64,000 bases of DNA, from the NCBI GenBank assembly GCA_037013495.1, contig CM072810.1, forward strand, positions 52,128,843-52,192,842. The letters are read 5' to 3'. The stretch comes from Hippophae tibetana (taxonomy: Eukaryota; Streptophyta; Magnoliopsida; Rosales; Elaeagnaceae). Under the pieces are notes generated by a model. That model did not search any database. It saw only the letters and a program-made list of their open reading frames with translations, and was not told the origin of the DNA. The position numbers and the translations under genes are program-made. The stretch's first letter is position 1. Every line of letters begins with the position of its first letter. This document shows positions 21,945-35,319 of the stretch, piece after piece.

Positions 21945-24900
21945 GTGCACGACACAAGTCATTCTAAATGACACTTGAAAACAACATAGAAAGGTTACCC
22001 ACAACAACGAACCCAGGGATGGTTCTTACCTCGGTAGCATCATTCCGTCTCTTGTAAGTGAATTTCACCTCTAACTTGTGCTTTTATGGGATACAAATCG
22101 GAGATCATATTTTGATACCAAACATAGGAAAATAGTTAATCCTTCCTTCCTAAAGCGTAAGCTTTAAATACGGGACGCTTGAACTGTCACCCTTAATCCT
22201 CGTTCAAAGCTCACAACAAGTCACAAGGATGTTACCCCCCGTGCACGACACAAGTCATTCTAAATGACACTTGGAAACAACAAAGAAAGGTTACCCACAA
22301 CAACGAACCCAGGAATGGTACCTACCTCGGTTTCATCATTCCATCTCCTGTAAGCGAACTTCACCTCGAACTTGTGCTTTTATGGGACACAAATTCGGAG
22401 ATCATGTTTTGATACCAAACATAGGAAAATAGCTAATCCTTCCTTCCTAAAGCTTAAGCTTTCAATACGGGACGCTTGAACTGTCACCCTTAATCCTCGT
22501 TCAAAGCTCACAACAAGTCACGAGGATGTTACCCCCCGTGCACGACACAAGTCATTCTAAATGACACTTGGAAACAACAAAGAAAGGTTACCCATAACAA
22601 CGAACCCAGGAATGGTACCTACCTCGGTTTCATCATTCCATCTCCTGTAAGCGAACTTCACATCGAACTTGTGCTTTTATGGGACACAAACCTGAGATCA
22701 TGTTTTGATACCAAACATAGGAAAATAGCTAATCCTTCCTTCCTAAAGCTTAAGCTTTCAATACGGGACGCTTGAACTGTCACCCTTAATCCTCGTTCAA
22801 AGCTCACAACAAGTCACGAGGATGTTACCCCCCCCGTGCACGACACAAGTCATTCTAAATGACACTTGGAAACAACATAGAAAGGTTACCCTCAACAACA
22901 AACCCAGGGATGGTACTTACCTCGGTTGCATCATTCCGTCTCTTGTAAGCGAACTTCACCTCGAACTTGTGCTTTTATGGGATACAAATTCGGAGATCAT
23001 GTTTTGATACCAAACATAGGAAAATAGCTAATCCTTCCTTCCTAAAGCTTAAGCTTTCAATACGGGACGCTTGAACTGTCACCCTTAATCCTCGTTCAAA
23101 GCTCACAACAAGTCACGAGGATGTTACCCCCCCGTGCACGACACAATTCATTCTAAATGACACTCGGAAATAACAAGGAAAGGTTATGCACAACAACGAA
23201 CCCAGGGATGGTACTTACCTCGGTTGCATCATTCCGTCTCTTGTAAGCGAACTTCACATCGAACTTGTGCTTTTATGGGACACAAACCTGAGATCATGTT
23301 TTGATACCAAACATAGGAAAATAGCTAATCCTTCCTTCCTAAAGCGTAAGCTTTCAATACGGGACGCTTGAACTGCCACCCTTAATCCCCGTTCAAAGCT
23401 CACAACAAGTCACGAGGATGTTACCCCCCCGTGCACGACACAAGTCATTCTAAATGACACTCGGAAACAACAAGGAAAGGTTACCCACAACAACGAACCC
23501 AGGGATGGTACTTACCTCGGTTGCATCATTCCGTCTCTTGTAAGCGAACTTCACCTCGAACTTGTGCTTTTATGGGATACAAATTCGGAGATCATGTTTT
23601 GATACCAAACATAGGAAAATAGCTAATCCTTCCTTCCTAAAGCTTAAGCTTTCAATACGGGACGCTTGAACTGTCACCCTTAATCCTCGTTCAAAGCTCA
23701 CAACAAGTCACGAGGATGTTACCCCCCCGTGCACGACACAAGTCATTCTAAATGACACTCGGAAACAACAAGGAAAGGTTATGCACAACAACGAACCCAG
23801 GGATGGTACTTACCTCGGTTGCATCATTCCGTCTCTTGTAAGCGAACTTCACATCGAACTTGTGCTTTTATGGGACACAAACCTGAGATCATGTTTTGAT
23901 ACCAAACATAGGAAAATAGCTAATCCTTCCTTCCTAAAGCGTAAGCTTTAAATACGGGACGCTTGAACTGTCACCCTTAATCCTCGTTCAAAGCTCACAA
24001 CAAGTCACAAGGATGTTACCCCCCGTGCACGACACAAGTCATTCTAAATGACACTTGGAAACAACAAAGAAAGGTTACCCACAACAACGAACCCAGGAAT
24101 GGTACCTACCTCGGTTTCATCATTCCATCTCCTGTAAGCGAACTTCACATCGAACTTGTGCTTTTATGGGACACAAACCTGAGATCATGTTTTGATACCA
24201 AACATAGGAAAATAGCTAATCCTTCCTTCCTAAAGCTTAAGCTTTCAATACGGGACGCTTGAACTGTCACCCTTAATCCCCGTTCAAAGCTCACAACAAG
24301 TCACGAGGATGTTACCCCCCCGTGCACGACACAATTCATTCTAAATGACACTCGGAAACAACAAGGAAAGGTTATGCACAACAACGAACCCAGGGATGGT
24401 ACTTACCTCGGTTGCATCATTCCGTCTCTTGTAAGCGAACTTCACATCGAACTTGTGCTTTTATGGGACACAAACCTGAGATCATGTTTTGATACCAAAC
24501 ATAGGAAAATAGCTAATCCTTCCTTCCTAAAGCGTAAGCTTTCAATACGGGACGCTTGAACTGCCACCCTTAATCCCCGTTCAAAGCTCACAACAAGTCA
24601 CGAGGATGTTACCCCCCGTGCACGACACAAGTCATTCTAAATGACACTCGGAAACAACAAGGAAAGGTTACCCACAACAACGAACCCAGGGATGGTACTT
24701 ACCTCGGTTGCATCATTCCGTCTCTTGTAAGCGAACTTCACCTCGAACTTGTGCTTTTATGGGATACAAATTCGGAGATCATGTTTTGATACCAAACATA
24801 GGAAAATAGCTAATCCTTCCTTCCTAAAGCTTAAGCTTTCAATACGGGACGCTTGAACTGTCACCCTTAATCCTCGTTCAAAGCTCACAACAAGTCACGA

Positions 24901-26104
24901 GGATGTTACCCCCCCGTGCACGACACAAGTCATTCTAAATGACACTCGGAAACAACAAGGAAAGGTTACCCACAACAACGAACCCAGGGATGGTACTTAC
25001 CTCGGTTGCATCATTCCGTCTCTTGTAAGCGAACTTCACATCGAACTTGTGCTTTTATGGGACACAAACCCGAGATCATTTTTTGATACAAAACATAGGA
25101 AAATAGCTAATCCTTCCTTCCTAAAGCTTAAGCTTTCAATACGGGACGCTTGAACTGTCACCCTTAATCCTCGTTCAAAGCTCACAACAAGTCACGAGGA
25201 TGTTACCCCCCCGTGCACGACACAAGTCATTCTAAATGACACTTGCAAACAACATAGAAAGGTTACCCACAACAACGAACCCAGGGATGGTACCTACCTC
25301 GGTTGCATCATTCCATCTCTTGTAAGCGAACTTCACCTCGAACTTGTGCTTTTATGGGACACAAATTCGGAGATCATGTTTTGATACCAAACATAGGAAA
25401 ATAGCTAATCCTTCCTTCCTAAAGCTTAAGCTTTCAATACGGGACGCTTGAACTGTCACCCTTAATCCTCGTTCAAAGCTCACAACAAGTCACGAGGATG
25501 TTACCCCCCGTGCACGACACAAGTCATTCTAAATGACACTTGGAAACAACAAAGAAAGGTTACCCACAACAACGAACCCAGGAATGGTACCTACCTCGGT
25601 TTCATCATTCCATCTCCTGTAAGCGAACTTCACATCGAACTTGTGCTTTTATGGGACACAAACCTGAGATCATGTTTTGATACCAAACATAGGAAAATAG
25701 CTAATCCTTCCTTCCTAAAGCTTAAGCTTTCAATACGGGACGCTTGAACTGTCACCCTTAATCCTCGTTCAAAGCTCACAACAAGTCACGAGGATATTAC
25801 CCCCTCGTGCACGACACAAGTCATTCTAAATGACACTTGGAAACAACATAGAAAGGTTACCCACAACAACAAACCCAGGGATGGTACTTACCTCGGTTGC
25901 ATCATTCCGTCTCTTGTAAGCGAACTTCACCTCGAACTTGTGCTTTTATGGGATACAAATTCGGAGATCATGTTTTGATACCAAACATAGGAAAATAGCT
26001 AATCCTTCCTTCCTAAAGCTTAAGCTTTCAATACGGGACGCTTGAACTGTCACCCTTAATCCTCGTTCAAAGCTCACAACAAGTCACGAGGATGTTACCC
26101 CCCC
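21945..26104 (+). repeat. Right copy of a 22-monomer-offset repeat
   Basis: Counterpart of 15405-19562. In place of the B-C pair found on the left (15999-16591), it has a C-D pair at 22538-23133, with ACCCATAACAACG and ACCCTCAACAAC. That pair resembles the C-D pairs at 19563-20158 and 21051-21646. The last unit (25807-26104) has the CCCTCGTGCAC start. Confidence 0.86.
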
Positions 26105-27889
26105 GTGCACGACACAATTCATTCTAAATGACACTCGGAAACAACAAGGAAAGGTTATGCACAACAACGAACCCAGGGATGGTACTTACCTCGGTTGCAT
26201 CATTCCGTCTCTTGTAAGCGAACTTCACATCGAACTTGTGCTTTTATGGGACACAAACCTGAGATCATGTTTTGATACCAAACATAGGAAAATAGCTAAT
26301 CCTTCCTTCCTAAAGCGTAAGCTTTCAATACGGGACGCTTGAACTGCCACCCTTAATCCCCGTTCAAAGCTCACAACAAGTCACGAGGATGTTACCCCCC
26401 GTGCACGACACAAGTCATTCTAAATGACACTTGGAAACAACAAAGAAAGGTTACCCATAACAACGAACCCAGGAATGGTACCTACCTCGGTTTCATCATT
26501 CCATCTCCTGTAAGCGAACTTCACATCGAACTTGTGCTTTTATGGGACACAAACCTGAGATCATGTTTTGATACCAAACATAGGAAAATAGCTAATCCTT
26601 CCTTCCTAAAGCTTAAGCTTTCAATACGGGACGCTTGAACTGTCACCCTTAATCCTCGTTCAAAGCTCACAACAAGTCACGAGGATGTTACCCCCCCCGT
26701 GCACGACACAAGTCATTCTAAATGACACTTGGAAACAACATAGAAAGGTTACCCACAACAACAAACCCAGGGATGGTACTTACCTCGGTTGCATCATTCC
26801 GTCTCTTGTAAGCGAACTTCACCTCGAACTTGTGCTTTTATGGGATACAAATTCGGAGATCATGTTTTGATACCAAACATAGGAAAATAGCTAATCCTTC
26901 CTTCCTAAAGCTTAAGCTTTCAATACGGGACGCTTGAACTGTCACCCTTAATCCTCGTTCAAAGCTCACAACAAGTCACGAGGATGTTACCCCCCCGTGC
27001 ACGACACAAGTCATTCTAAATGACACTCGGAAACAACAAGGAAAGGTTACCCACAACAACGAACCCAGGGATGGTACTTACCTCGGTTGCATCATTCCGT
27101 CTCTTGTAAGCGAACTTCACATCGAACTTGTGCTTTTATGGGACACAAACCTGAGATCATGTTTTGATACCAAACATAGGAAAATAGCTAATCCTTCCTT
27201 CCTAAAGCGTGAGCTTTCAATACGGGACGCTTGAACTGCCACCCTTAATCCCCGTTCAAAGCTCACAACAAGTCACGAGGATGTTACCCCCCGTGCACGA
27301 CACAAGTCATTCTAAATGACACTTGGAAACAACAAAGAAAGGTTACCCACAACAACGAACCCAGGAATTGTACCTACCTCGGTTTCATCATTCCATCTCC
27401 TGTAAGCGAACTTCACATCGAACTTGTGCTTTTATGGGACACAAACCTGAGATCATGTTTTGATACCAAACATAGGAAAATAGCTAATCCTTCCTTCCTA
27501 AAGCTTAAGCTTTCAATACGGGACGCTTGAACTGTCACCCTTAATCCTCGTTCAAAGCTCACAACAAGTCACGAGGATGTTACCCCCCCCCGTGCACGAC
27601 ACAAGTCATTCTAAATGACACTTGGAAACAACATAGAAAGGTTACCCACAACAACAAACCCAGGGATGGTACTTACCTCGGTTGCATCATTCCGTCTCTT
27701 GTAAGCGAACTTCACCTCGAACTTGTGCTTTTATGGGATACAAATTCGGAGATCATGTTTTGATACCAAACATAGGAAAATAGCTAATCCTTCCTTCCTA
27801 AAGCTTAAGCTTTCAATACGGGACGCTTGAACTGTCACCCTTAATCCTCGTTCAAAGCTCACAACAAGTCACGAGGATGTTACCCCCCC
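25510..27889 (+). repeat. 8-monomer block, copy 1 (offset about 2,677 bp)
   Basis: Order C-D-B-C-D-B-C-D. It shares private markers with 28187-30564: GCGTGAGC in the second B (26997 unit) and GGAATTGTACC in the following C (27293 unit). The offset falls to 2,675 in the last unit because of a longer C run at 27583-27591. One difference is ATAACAACG at 26458. Confidence 0.88.
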
Positions 27890-28186
27890 GTGCACGACAC
27901 AAGTCATTCTAAATGACACTCGGAAACAACAAGGAAAGGTTACCCACAACAACGAACCCAGGGATGGTACTTACCTCGGTTGCATCATTCCATCTCTTGT
28001 AAGCGAACTTCACCTCGAACTTGTGCTTTTATGGGACACAAATTCGGAGATCATGTTTTGATACCAAACATAGGAAAATAGCTAATCCTTCCTTCCTAAA
28101 GCTTAAGCTTTCAATACGGGACGCTTGAACTGTCACCCTTAATCCTCGTTCAAAGCTCACAACAAGTCACGAGGATGTTACCCCCC

Positions 28187-30564
28187 GTGCACGACACAAG
28201 TCATTCTAAATGACACTTGGAAACAACAAAGAAAGGTTACCCACAACAACGAACCCAGGAATGGTACCTACCTCGGTTTCATCATTCCATCTCCTGTAAG
28301 CGAACTTCACATCGAACTTGTGCTTTTATGGGACACAAACCTGAGATCATGTTTTGATACCAAACATAGGAAAATAGCTAATCCTTCCTTCCTAAAGCTT
28401 AAGCTTTCAATACGGGACGCTTGAACTGTCACCCTTAATCCTCGTTCAAAGCTCACAACAAGTCACGAGGATGTTACCCCCTCGTGCACGACACAAGTCA
28501 TTCTAAATGACACTTGGAAACAACATAGAAAGGTTACCCACAACAACAAACCCAGGGATGGTACTTACCTCGGTTGCATCATTCCGTCTCTTGTAAGCGA
28601 ACTTCACCTCGAACTTGTGCTTTTATGGGATACAAATTCGGAGATCATGTTTTGATACCAAACATAGGAAAATAGCTAATCCTTCCTTCCTAAAGCTTAA
28701 GCTTTCAATACGGGACGCTTGAACTGTCACCCTTAATCCTCGTTCAAAGCTCACAACAAGTCACGAGGATGTTACCCCCCCGTGCACGACACAATTCATT
28801 CTAAATGACACTCGGAAACAACAAGGAAAGGTTATGCACAACAACGAACCCAGGGATGGTACTTACCTCGGTTGCATCATTCCGTCTCTTGTAAGCGAAC
28901 TTCACATCGAACTTGTGCTTTTATGGGACACAAACCTGAGATCATGTTTTGATACCAAACATAGGAAAATAGCTAATCCTTCCTTCCTAAAGCGTAAGCT
29001 TTCAATACGGGACGCTTGAACTGCCACCCTTAATCCCCGTTCAAAGCTCACAACAAGTCACGAGGATGTTACCCCCCGTGCACGACACAAGTCATTCTAA
29101 ATGACACTTGGAAACAACAAAGAAAGGTTACCCACAACAACGAACCCAGGAATGGTACCTACCTCGGTTTCATCATTCCATCTCCTGTAAGCGAACTTCA
29201 CATCGAACTTGTGCTTTTATGGGACACAAACCTGAGATCATGTTTTGATACCAAACATAGGAAAATAGCTAATCCTTCCTTCCTAAAGCTTAAGCTTTCA
29301 ATACGGGACGCTTGAACTGTCACCCTTAATCCTCGTTCAAAGCTCACAACAAGTCACGAGGATGTTACCCCCCCCGTGCACGACACAAGTCATTCTAAAT
29401 GACACTTGGAAACAACATAGAAAGGTTACCCACAACAACAAACCCAGGGATGGTACTTACCTCGGTTGCATCATTCCGTCTCTTGTAAGCGAACTTCACC
29501 TCGAACTTGTGCTTTTATGGGATACAAATTCGGAGATCATGTTTTGATACCAAACATAGGAAAATAGCTAATCCTTCCTTCCTAAAGCTTAAGCTTTCAA
29601 TACGGGACGCTTGAACTGTCACCCTTAATCCTCGTTCAAAGCTCACAACAAGTCACGAGGATGTTACCCCCCCGTGCACGACACAAGTCATTCTAAATGA
29701 CACTCGGAAACAACAAGGAAAGGTTACCCACAACAACGAACCCAGGGATGGTACTTACCTCGGTTGCATCATTCCGTCTCTTGTAAGCGAACTTCACATC
29801 GAACTTGTGCTTTTATGGGACACAAACCTGAGATCATGTTTTGATACCAAACATAGGAAAATAGCTAATCCTTCCTTCCTAAAGCGTGAGCTTTCAATAC
29901 GGGACGCTTGAACTGCCACCCTTAATCCCCGTTCAAAGCTCACAACAAGTCACGAGGATGTTACCCCCCGTGCACGACACAAGTCATTCTAAATGACACT
30001 TGGAAACAACAAAGAAAGGTTACCCACAACAACGAACCCAGGAATTGTACCTACCTCGGTTTCATCATTCCATCTCCTGTAAGCGAACTTCACATCGAAC
30101 TTGTGCTTTTATGGGACACAAACCTGAGATCATGTTTTGATACCAAACATAGGAAAATAGCTAATCCTTCCTTCCTAAAGCTTAAGCTTTCAATACGGGA
30201 CGCTTGAACTGTCACCCTTAATCCTCGTTCAAAGCTCACAACAAGTCACGAGGATGTTACCCCCTCGTGCACGACACAAGTCATTCTAAATGACACTTGG
30301 AAACAACATAGAAAGGTTACCCACAACAACAAACCCAGGGATGGTACTTACCTCGGTTGCATCATTCCGTCTCTTGTAAGCGAACTTCACCTCGAACTTG
30401 TGCTTTTATGGGATACAAATTCGGAGATCATGTTTTGATACCAAACATAGGAAAATAGCTAATCCTTCCTTCCTAAAGCTTAAGCTTTCAATACGGGACG
30501 CTTGAACTGTCACCCTTAATCCTCGTTCAAAGCTCACAACAAGTCACGAGGATGTTACCCCCCC
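28187..30564 (+). repeat. 8-monomer block, copy 2 (offset about 2,677 bp)
   Basis: Counterpart of 25510-27889. The unit between the copies (27890-28186) is itself mixed: it starts as class A (CAAGG, GGTACTTACC) but carries CCATCTCTTG and GACACAAATTCGG like the 25213 unit. This suggests that the duplication joint falls inside it. Confidence 0.86.
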
Positions 30565-31160
30565 GTGCACGACACAAGTCATTCTAAATGACACTCGGAA
30601 ACAACAAGGAAAGGTTACCCACAACAACGAACCCAGGGATGGTACTTACCTCGGTTGCATCATTCCGTCTCTTGTAAGCAAACTTCACCTCGAACTTGTG
30701 CTTTTATGGGATACAAATTCGGAGATCATGTTTTGATACCAAACATAGGAAAATAGCTAATCCTTCCTTCCTAAAGCTTAAGCTTTCAATACGGGACGCT
30801 TGAACTGTCACCCTTAATCCTCGTTCAAAGCTCACAACAAGTCACGAGGATGTTACCCCCCCGTGCACGACACAAGTCATTCTAAATGACACTCGGAAAC
30901 AACAAGGAAAGGTTACCCACAACAACGAACCCAGGGATGGTACTTACCTCGGTTGCATCATTCCGTCTCTTGTAAGCAAACTTCACCTCGAACTTGTGCT
31001 TTTATGGGATACAAATTCGGAGATCATGTTTTGATACCAAACATAGGAAAATAGCTAATCCTTCCTTCCTAAAGCTTAAGCTTTCAATACGGGACGCTTG
31101 AACTGTCACCCTTAATCCTCGTTCAAAGCTCACAACAAGTCACGAGGATGTTACCCCCCC

Positions 31161-32347
31161 GTGCACGACACAAGTCATTCTAAATGACACTATGAAACAA
31201 CAAGGAAAGGTTACCCACAACAACGAACCCAGGGATGGTACTTACCTCGATTGCATCATTCCGTCTCTTGTAAGCGAACTTCACATTGAACTTGTGCTTT
31301 TATGGGACACAAACCTGAGATCATGTTTTGATACCAAACATAGGAAAATAGCTAATCCTTCCTTCCTAAAGCGTAAGCTTTCAATACGGGACGCTTGAAC
31401 TGCCACCCTTAATCCCCGTTCAAAGCTCACAACAAGTCACGAGGATGTTACCCCCCGTGCACGACACAAGTCATTCTAAATGACACTTGGAAACAACAAA
31501 GAAAGGTTACCCACAACAACGAACCCAGGAATGGTACCTACCTTGGTTTCATCATTCCATCTCCTGTAACCGAACTTCACATCGAACTTGTGCTTTTATG
31601 GGATACAAACCTGAGATCATGTTTTGATACCAAACATAGGAAAATAGCTAATCCTTCCTTCCTAAAGCTTAAGCTTTCAATACGGGACGCTTGAACTGTC
31701 ACCCTTAATCCTCGTTCAAAGCTCACAACAAGTCACGAGGATGTTACCCCCCCGTGCACGACACAAGTCATTCTAAATGACACTTGGAAACAACATAGAA
31801 AGGTTACCCACAACAACAAACCCAGGGATGGTACTTACCTCGGTTGCATTATTCCGTCTCTTGTAAGCGAACTTCACCTGGAACTTGTGCTTTTATGGGA
31901 TAAAAATTCGGAGATCATGTTTTGATACCAAACATAGGAAAATAGCTAATCCTTCCTTCCTAAAGCTTAAGCTTTCAATACGGGACGCTTGAACTGTCAC
32001 CCTTAATCCTCGTTCAAAGCTCACAACAAGTCACGAGGATGTTACCCCCCCGTGCACGACACAAGTCATTCTAAATGACACTCGGAAATAACAAGGAAAG
32101 GTTACCCACAACAACAAACCCAAGGATGGTACTTACCTCGGTTGCATCATTCCGTCTCTTGTAAGCGAACTTCACATCGAACTTGTGCTTTTATGGGACA
32201 CAAACCTGAGATCATGTTTTGATACCAAACATAGGAAAATAGCTAATCCTTCCTTCCTAAAGCGTAAACTTTCAATACGGGACGCTTGAACTGCCACCCT
32301 TAATCCCCGTTCAAAGCTCACAACAAGTCACGAGGATGTTACCCCCC
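31161..32347 (+). repeat. 4-monomer block with counterpart at 37695-38881
   Basis: The offset is 6,534 bp (22 x 297). Shared markers are CTCGATTGC with CACATTGAAC, ACCTTGGTTTC with TGTAACCG and GATACAAACCTGAG, GCATTATTCC with GATAAAAATTCGG, and GCGTAAAC with ACAAACCC. The linker ACTATGAAAC at 31189-31198 is unique to this copy and creates an ATG. Confidence 0.85.
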
Positions 32348-34428
32348 GTGCACGACACAAGTCATTCTAAATGACACTTGGAAACAACAAAGAAAGGTTA
32401 CCCACAACAACGAACCCAGGAATAGTACCTACCTCGGTTTCATCATTCCATCTCCTGTAAGCGAACTTCACCTCAAACTTGTGCTTTTATGGGACACAAA
32501 TTCGGAGATCATGTTTTGATACCAAACATAGGAAAATAGCTAATCCTTCCTTCCTAAAGCTTAAGCTTTCAATACGGGACGCTTGAACTGTCACCCTTAA
32601 TCCTCGTTCAAAGCTCACAACAAGTCACGAGGATGTTACCCCCCCGTGCACGACACAAGTCATTCTAAATGACACTCGGAAACAACAAGGAAAGGTTATG
32701 CACAACAACGAACCCAGGGATGGTACTTACCTCGGTTGCATCATTCCGTCTCTTGTAAGCGAACTTCACATCGAACTTGTGCTTTTATGGGACACAAACC
32801 TGAGATCATGTTTTGATACCAAACATAGGAAAATAGCTAATCCTTCCTTCCTAAAGCGTAAGCTTTAAATACGGGACGCTTGAACTGTCACCCTTAATCC
32901 TCGTTCAAAGCTCACAACAAGTCACGAGGATGTTACCCCCCGTGCACGACACAAGTCATTCTAAATGACACTCGGAAACAACAAGGAAAGGTTACCCACA
33001 ACAACGAACCCAGGGATGGTACTTACCTCGGTTGCATCATTCCGTCTCTTGTAAGCGAACTTCACCTCGAACTTGTGCTTTTATGGGATACAAATTCGGA
33101 GATCATGTTTTGATACCAAACATAGGAAAATAGCTAATCCTTCCTTCCTAAAGCTTAAGCTTTCAATACGGGACGCTTGAACTGTCACCCTTAATCCTCG
33201 TTCAAAGCTCACAACAAGTCACGAGGATGTTACCCCCCCGTGCACGACACAAGTCATTCTAAATGACACTTGGAAACAACATAGAAAGGTTACCCACAAC
33301 AACGAACCCAGGGATGGTACCTACCTCGGTTGCATCATTCCGTCTCTTGTAAGCGAACTTCACCTCGAACTTGTGCTTTTATGGGACACAAATTCGGAGA
33401 TCATGTTTTGATACCAAACATAGGAAAATAGCTAATCCTTCCTTCCTAAAGCTTAAGCTTTCAATACGGGACGCTTGAACTGTCACCCTTAATCCTCGTT
33501 CAAAGCTCACAACAAGTCACGAGGATGTTACCCCCCCGTGCACGACACAAGTCATTCTAAATGACACTCGGAAACAACAAGGAAAGGTTATGCACAACAA
33601 CGAACCTAGGGATGGTACTTACCTCGGTTGCATCATTCCGTCTCTTGTAAGCGAACTTCACATCGAACTTGTGCTTTTATGGGACACAAACCTGAGATCA
33701 TGTTTTGATACCAAACATAGGAAAATAGCTAATCCTTCCTTCCTAAAGCGTGAGCTTTCAATACGGGACGCTTGAACTGCCACCCTTAATCCCCGTTCAA
33801 AGCTCACAACAAGTCACGAGGATGTTACCCCCCGTGCACGACACAAGTCATTCTAAATGACACTTGGAAACAACAAAGAAAGGTTACCCACAACAACGAA
33901 CCCAGGAATGGTACCTACCTCGGTTTCATCATTCCATCTCCTGTAAGCGAACTTCACATCGAACTTGTGCTTTTATGGGACACAAACCTGAGATCATGTT
34001 TTGATACCAAACATAGGAAAATAGCTAATCCTTCCTTCCTAAAGCTTAAGCTTTCAATACGGGACGCTTGAACTGTCACCCTTAATCCTCGTTCAAAGCT
34101 CACAACAAGTCACGAGGATGTTACCCCCTCGTGCACGACACAAGTCATTCTAAATGACACTTGGAAACAACATAGAAAGGTTACCCACAACAACAAACCC
34201 AGGGATGGTACTTACCTCGGTTGCATCATTCCGTCTCTTGTAAGCGAACTTCACCTCGAACTTGTGCTTTTATGGGATACAAATTCGGAGATCATGTTTT
34301 GATACCAAACATAGGAAAATAGCTAATCCTTCCTTCCTAAAGCTTAAGCTTTCAATACGGGACGCTTGAACTGTCACCCTTAATCCTCGTTCAAAGCTCA
34401 CAACAAGTCACGAGGATGTTACCCCCCC

Positions 34429-35319
34429 GTGCACGACACAAGTCATTCTAAATGACACTCGGAAACAACAAGGAAAGGTTACCCACAACAACGAACCCAG
34501 GGATGGTACTTACCTCGGTTGCATCATTCCGTCTCTTGTAAGCGAACTTCACATCGAACTTATGCTTTTATGGGACACAAACCTGAGATCATGTTTTGAT
34601 ACCAAACATAGGAAAATAGCTAATCCTTCCTTCCTAAAGCGTAAGCTTTAAATACGGGACGCTTGAACTGCCACCCTTAATCCTCGTTCAAAGCTCACAA
34701 CAAGTCACGAGGATGTTACCCCCCGTGCACGACACAAGTCATTCTAAATGACACTTGGAAACAACAAAGAAAGGTTACCCACAACAACGAACCCAGGAAT
34801 GGTACCTACCTCGGTTTCATCATTCCATCTCCTGTAAGCGAACTTCACATCGAACTTGTGCTTTTATGGGACACAAACCTGAGATCATGTTTTGATACCA
34901 AACATAGGAAAATAGCTAATCCTTCCTTCCTAAAGCTTAAGCTTTCAATACGGGACGCTTGAACTGTCACCCTTAATCCTCGTTCAAAGCTCACAACAAG
35001 TCACGAGGATGTTACCCCCCCGTGCACGACACAAGTCATTCTAAACGACACTTGGAAACAACATAGAAAGGTTACCCACAACAACGAACCCAGGGATGGT
35101 ACCTACCTCGGTTGCATCATTCCGTCTCTTGTAAGCGAACTTCACCTCGAACTTGTGCTTTTATGGGACACAAATTCGGAGATCATGTTTTGATACCAAA
35201 CATAGGAAAATAGCTAATCCTTCCTTCCTAAAGCTTAAGCTTTCAATACGGGACGCTTGAACTGTCACCCTTAATCCTCGTTCAAAGCTCACAACAAGTC
35301 ACGAGGATGTTACCCCCCC
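34429..35319 (+). repeat. Trimer block with counterpart at 40071-40961
   Basis: The constant offset is 5,642 bp (19 monomers). Shared private markers are GAACTTATGC and GCTTTAAATAC with CTGCCACCC, then a C unit, then a D-like unit with GAACCCAGGGATGGTACC. CTAAACGACAC at 35041 is specific to this copy and to the 36210 unit. Confidence 0.82.

Larger units (their letters stand above)
1..22300 (+). repeat. Left heterogeneous zone of the array
   Basis: This part holds the most diverse monomers: A, B, C and D units mixed with E and F units and with local variants such as TGATAACAAATATAGG, ATTTGCAGATC and ACACCAACG. It contains long block duplications (1,484 bp, about 3,277 bp, offset 2,079 bp) and the first half of the 22-monomer repeat. 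The right boundary is approximate and is set by the last E-class unit (21945-22240). The organisation suggests an older or less often homogenised part of the array, which is inference from divergence seen by eye. Confidence 0.75.
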
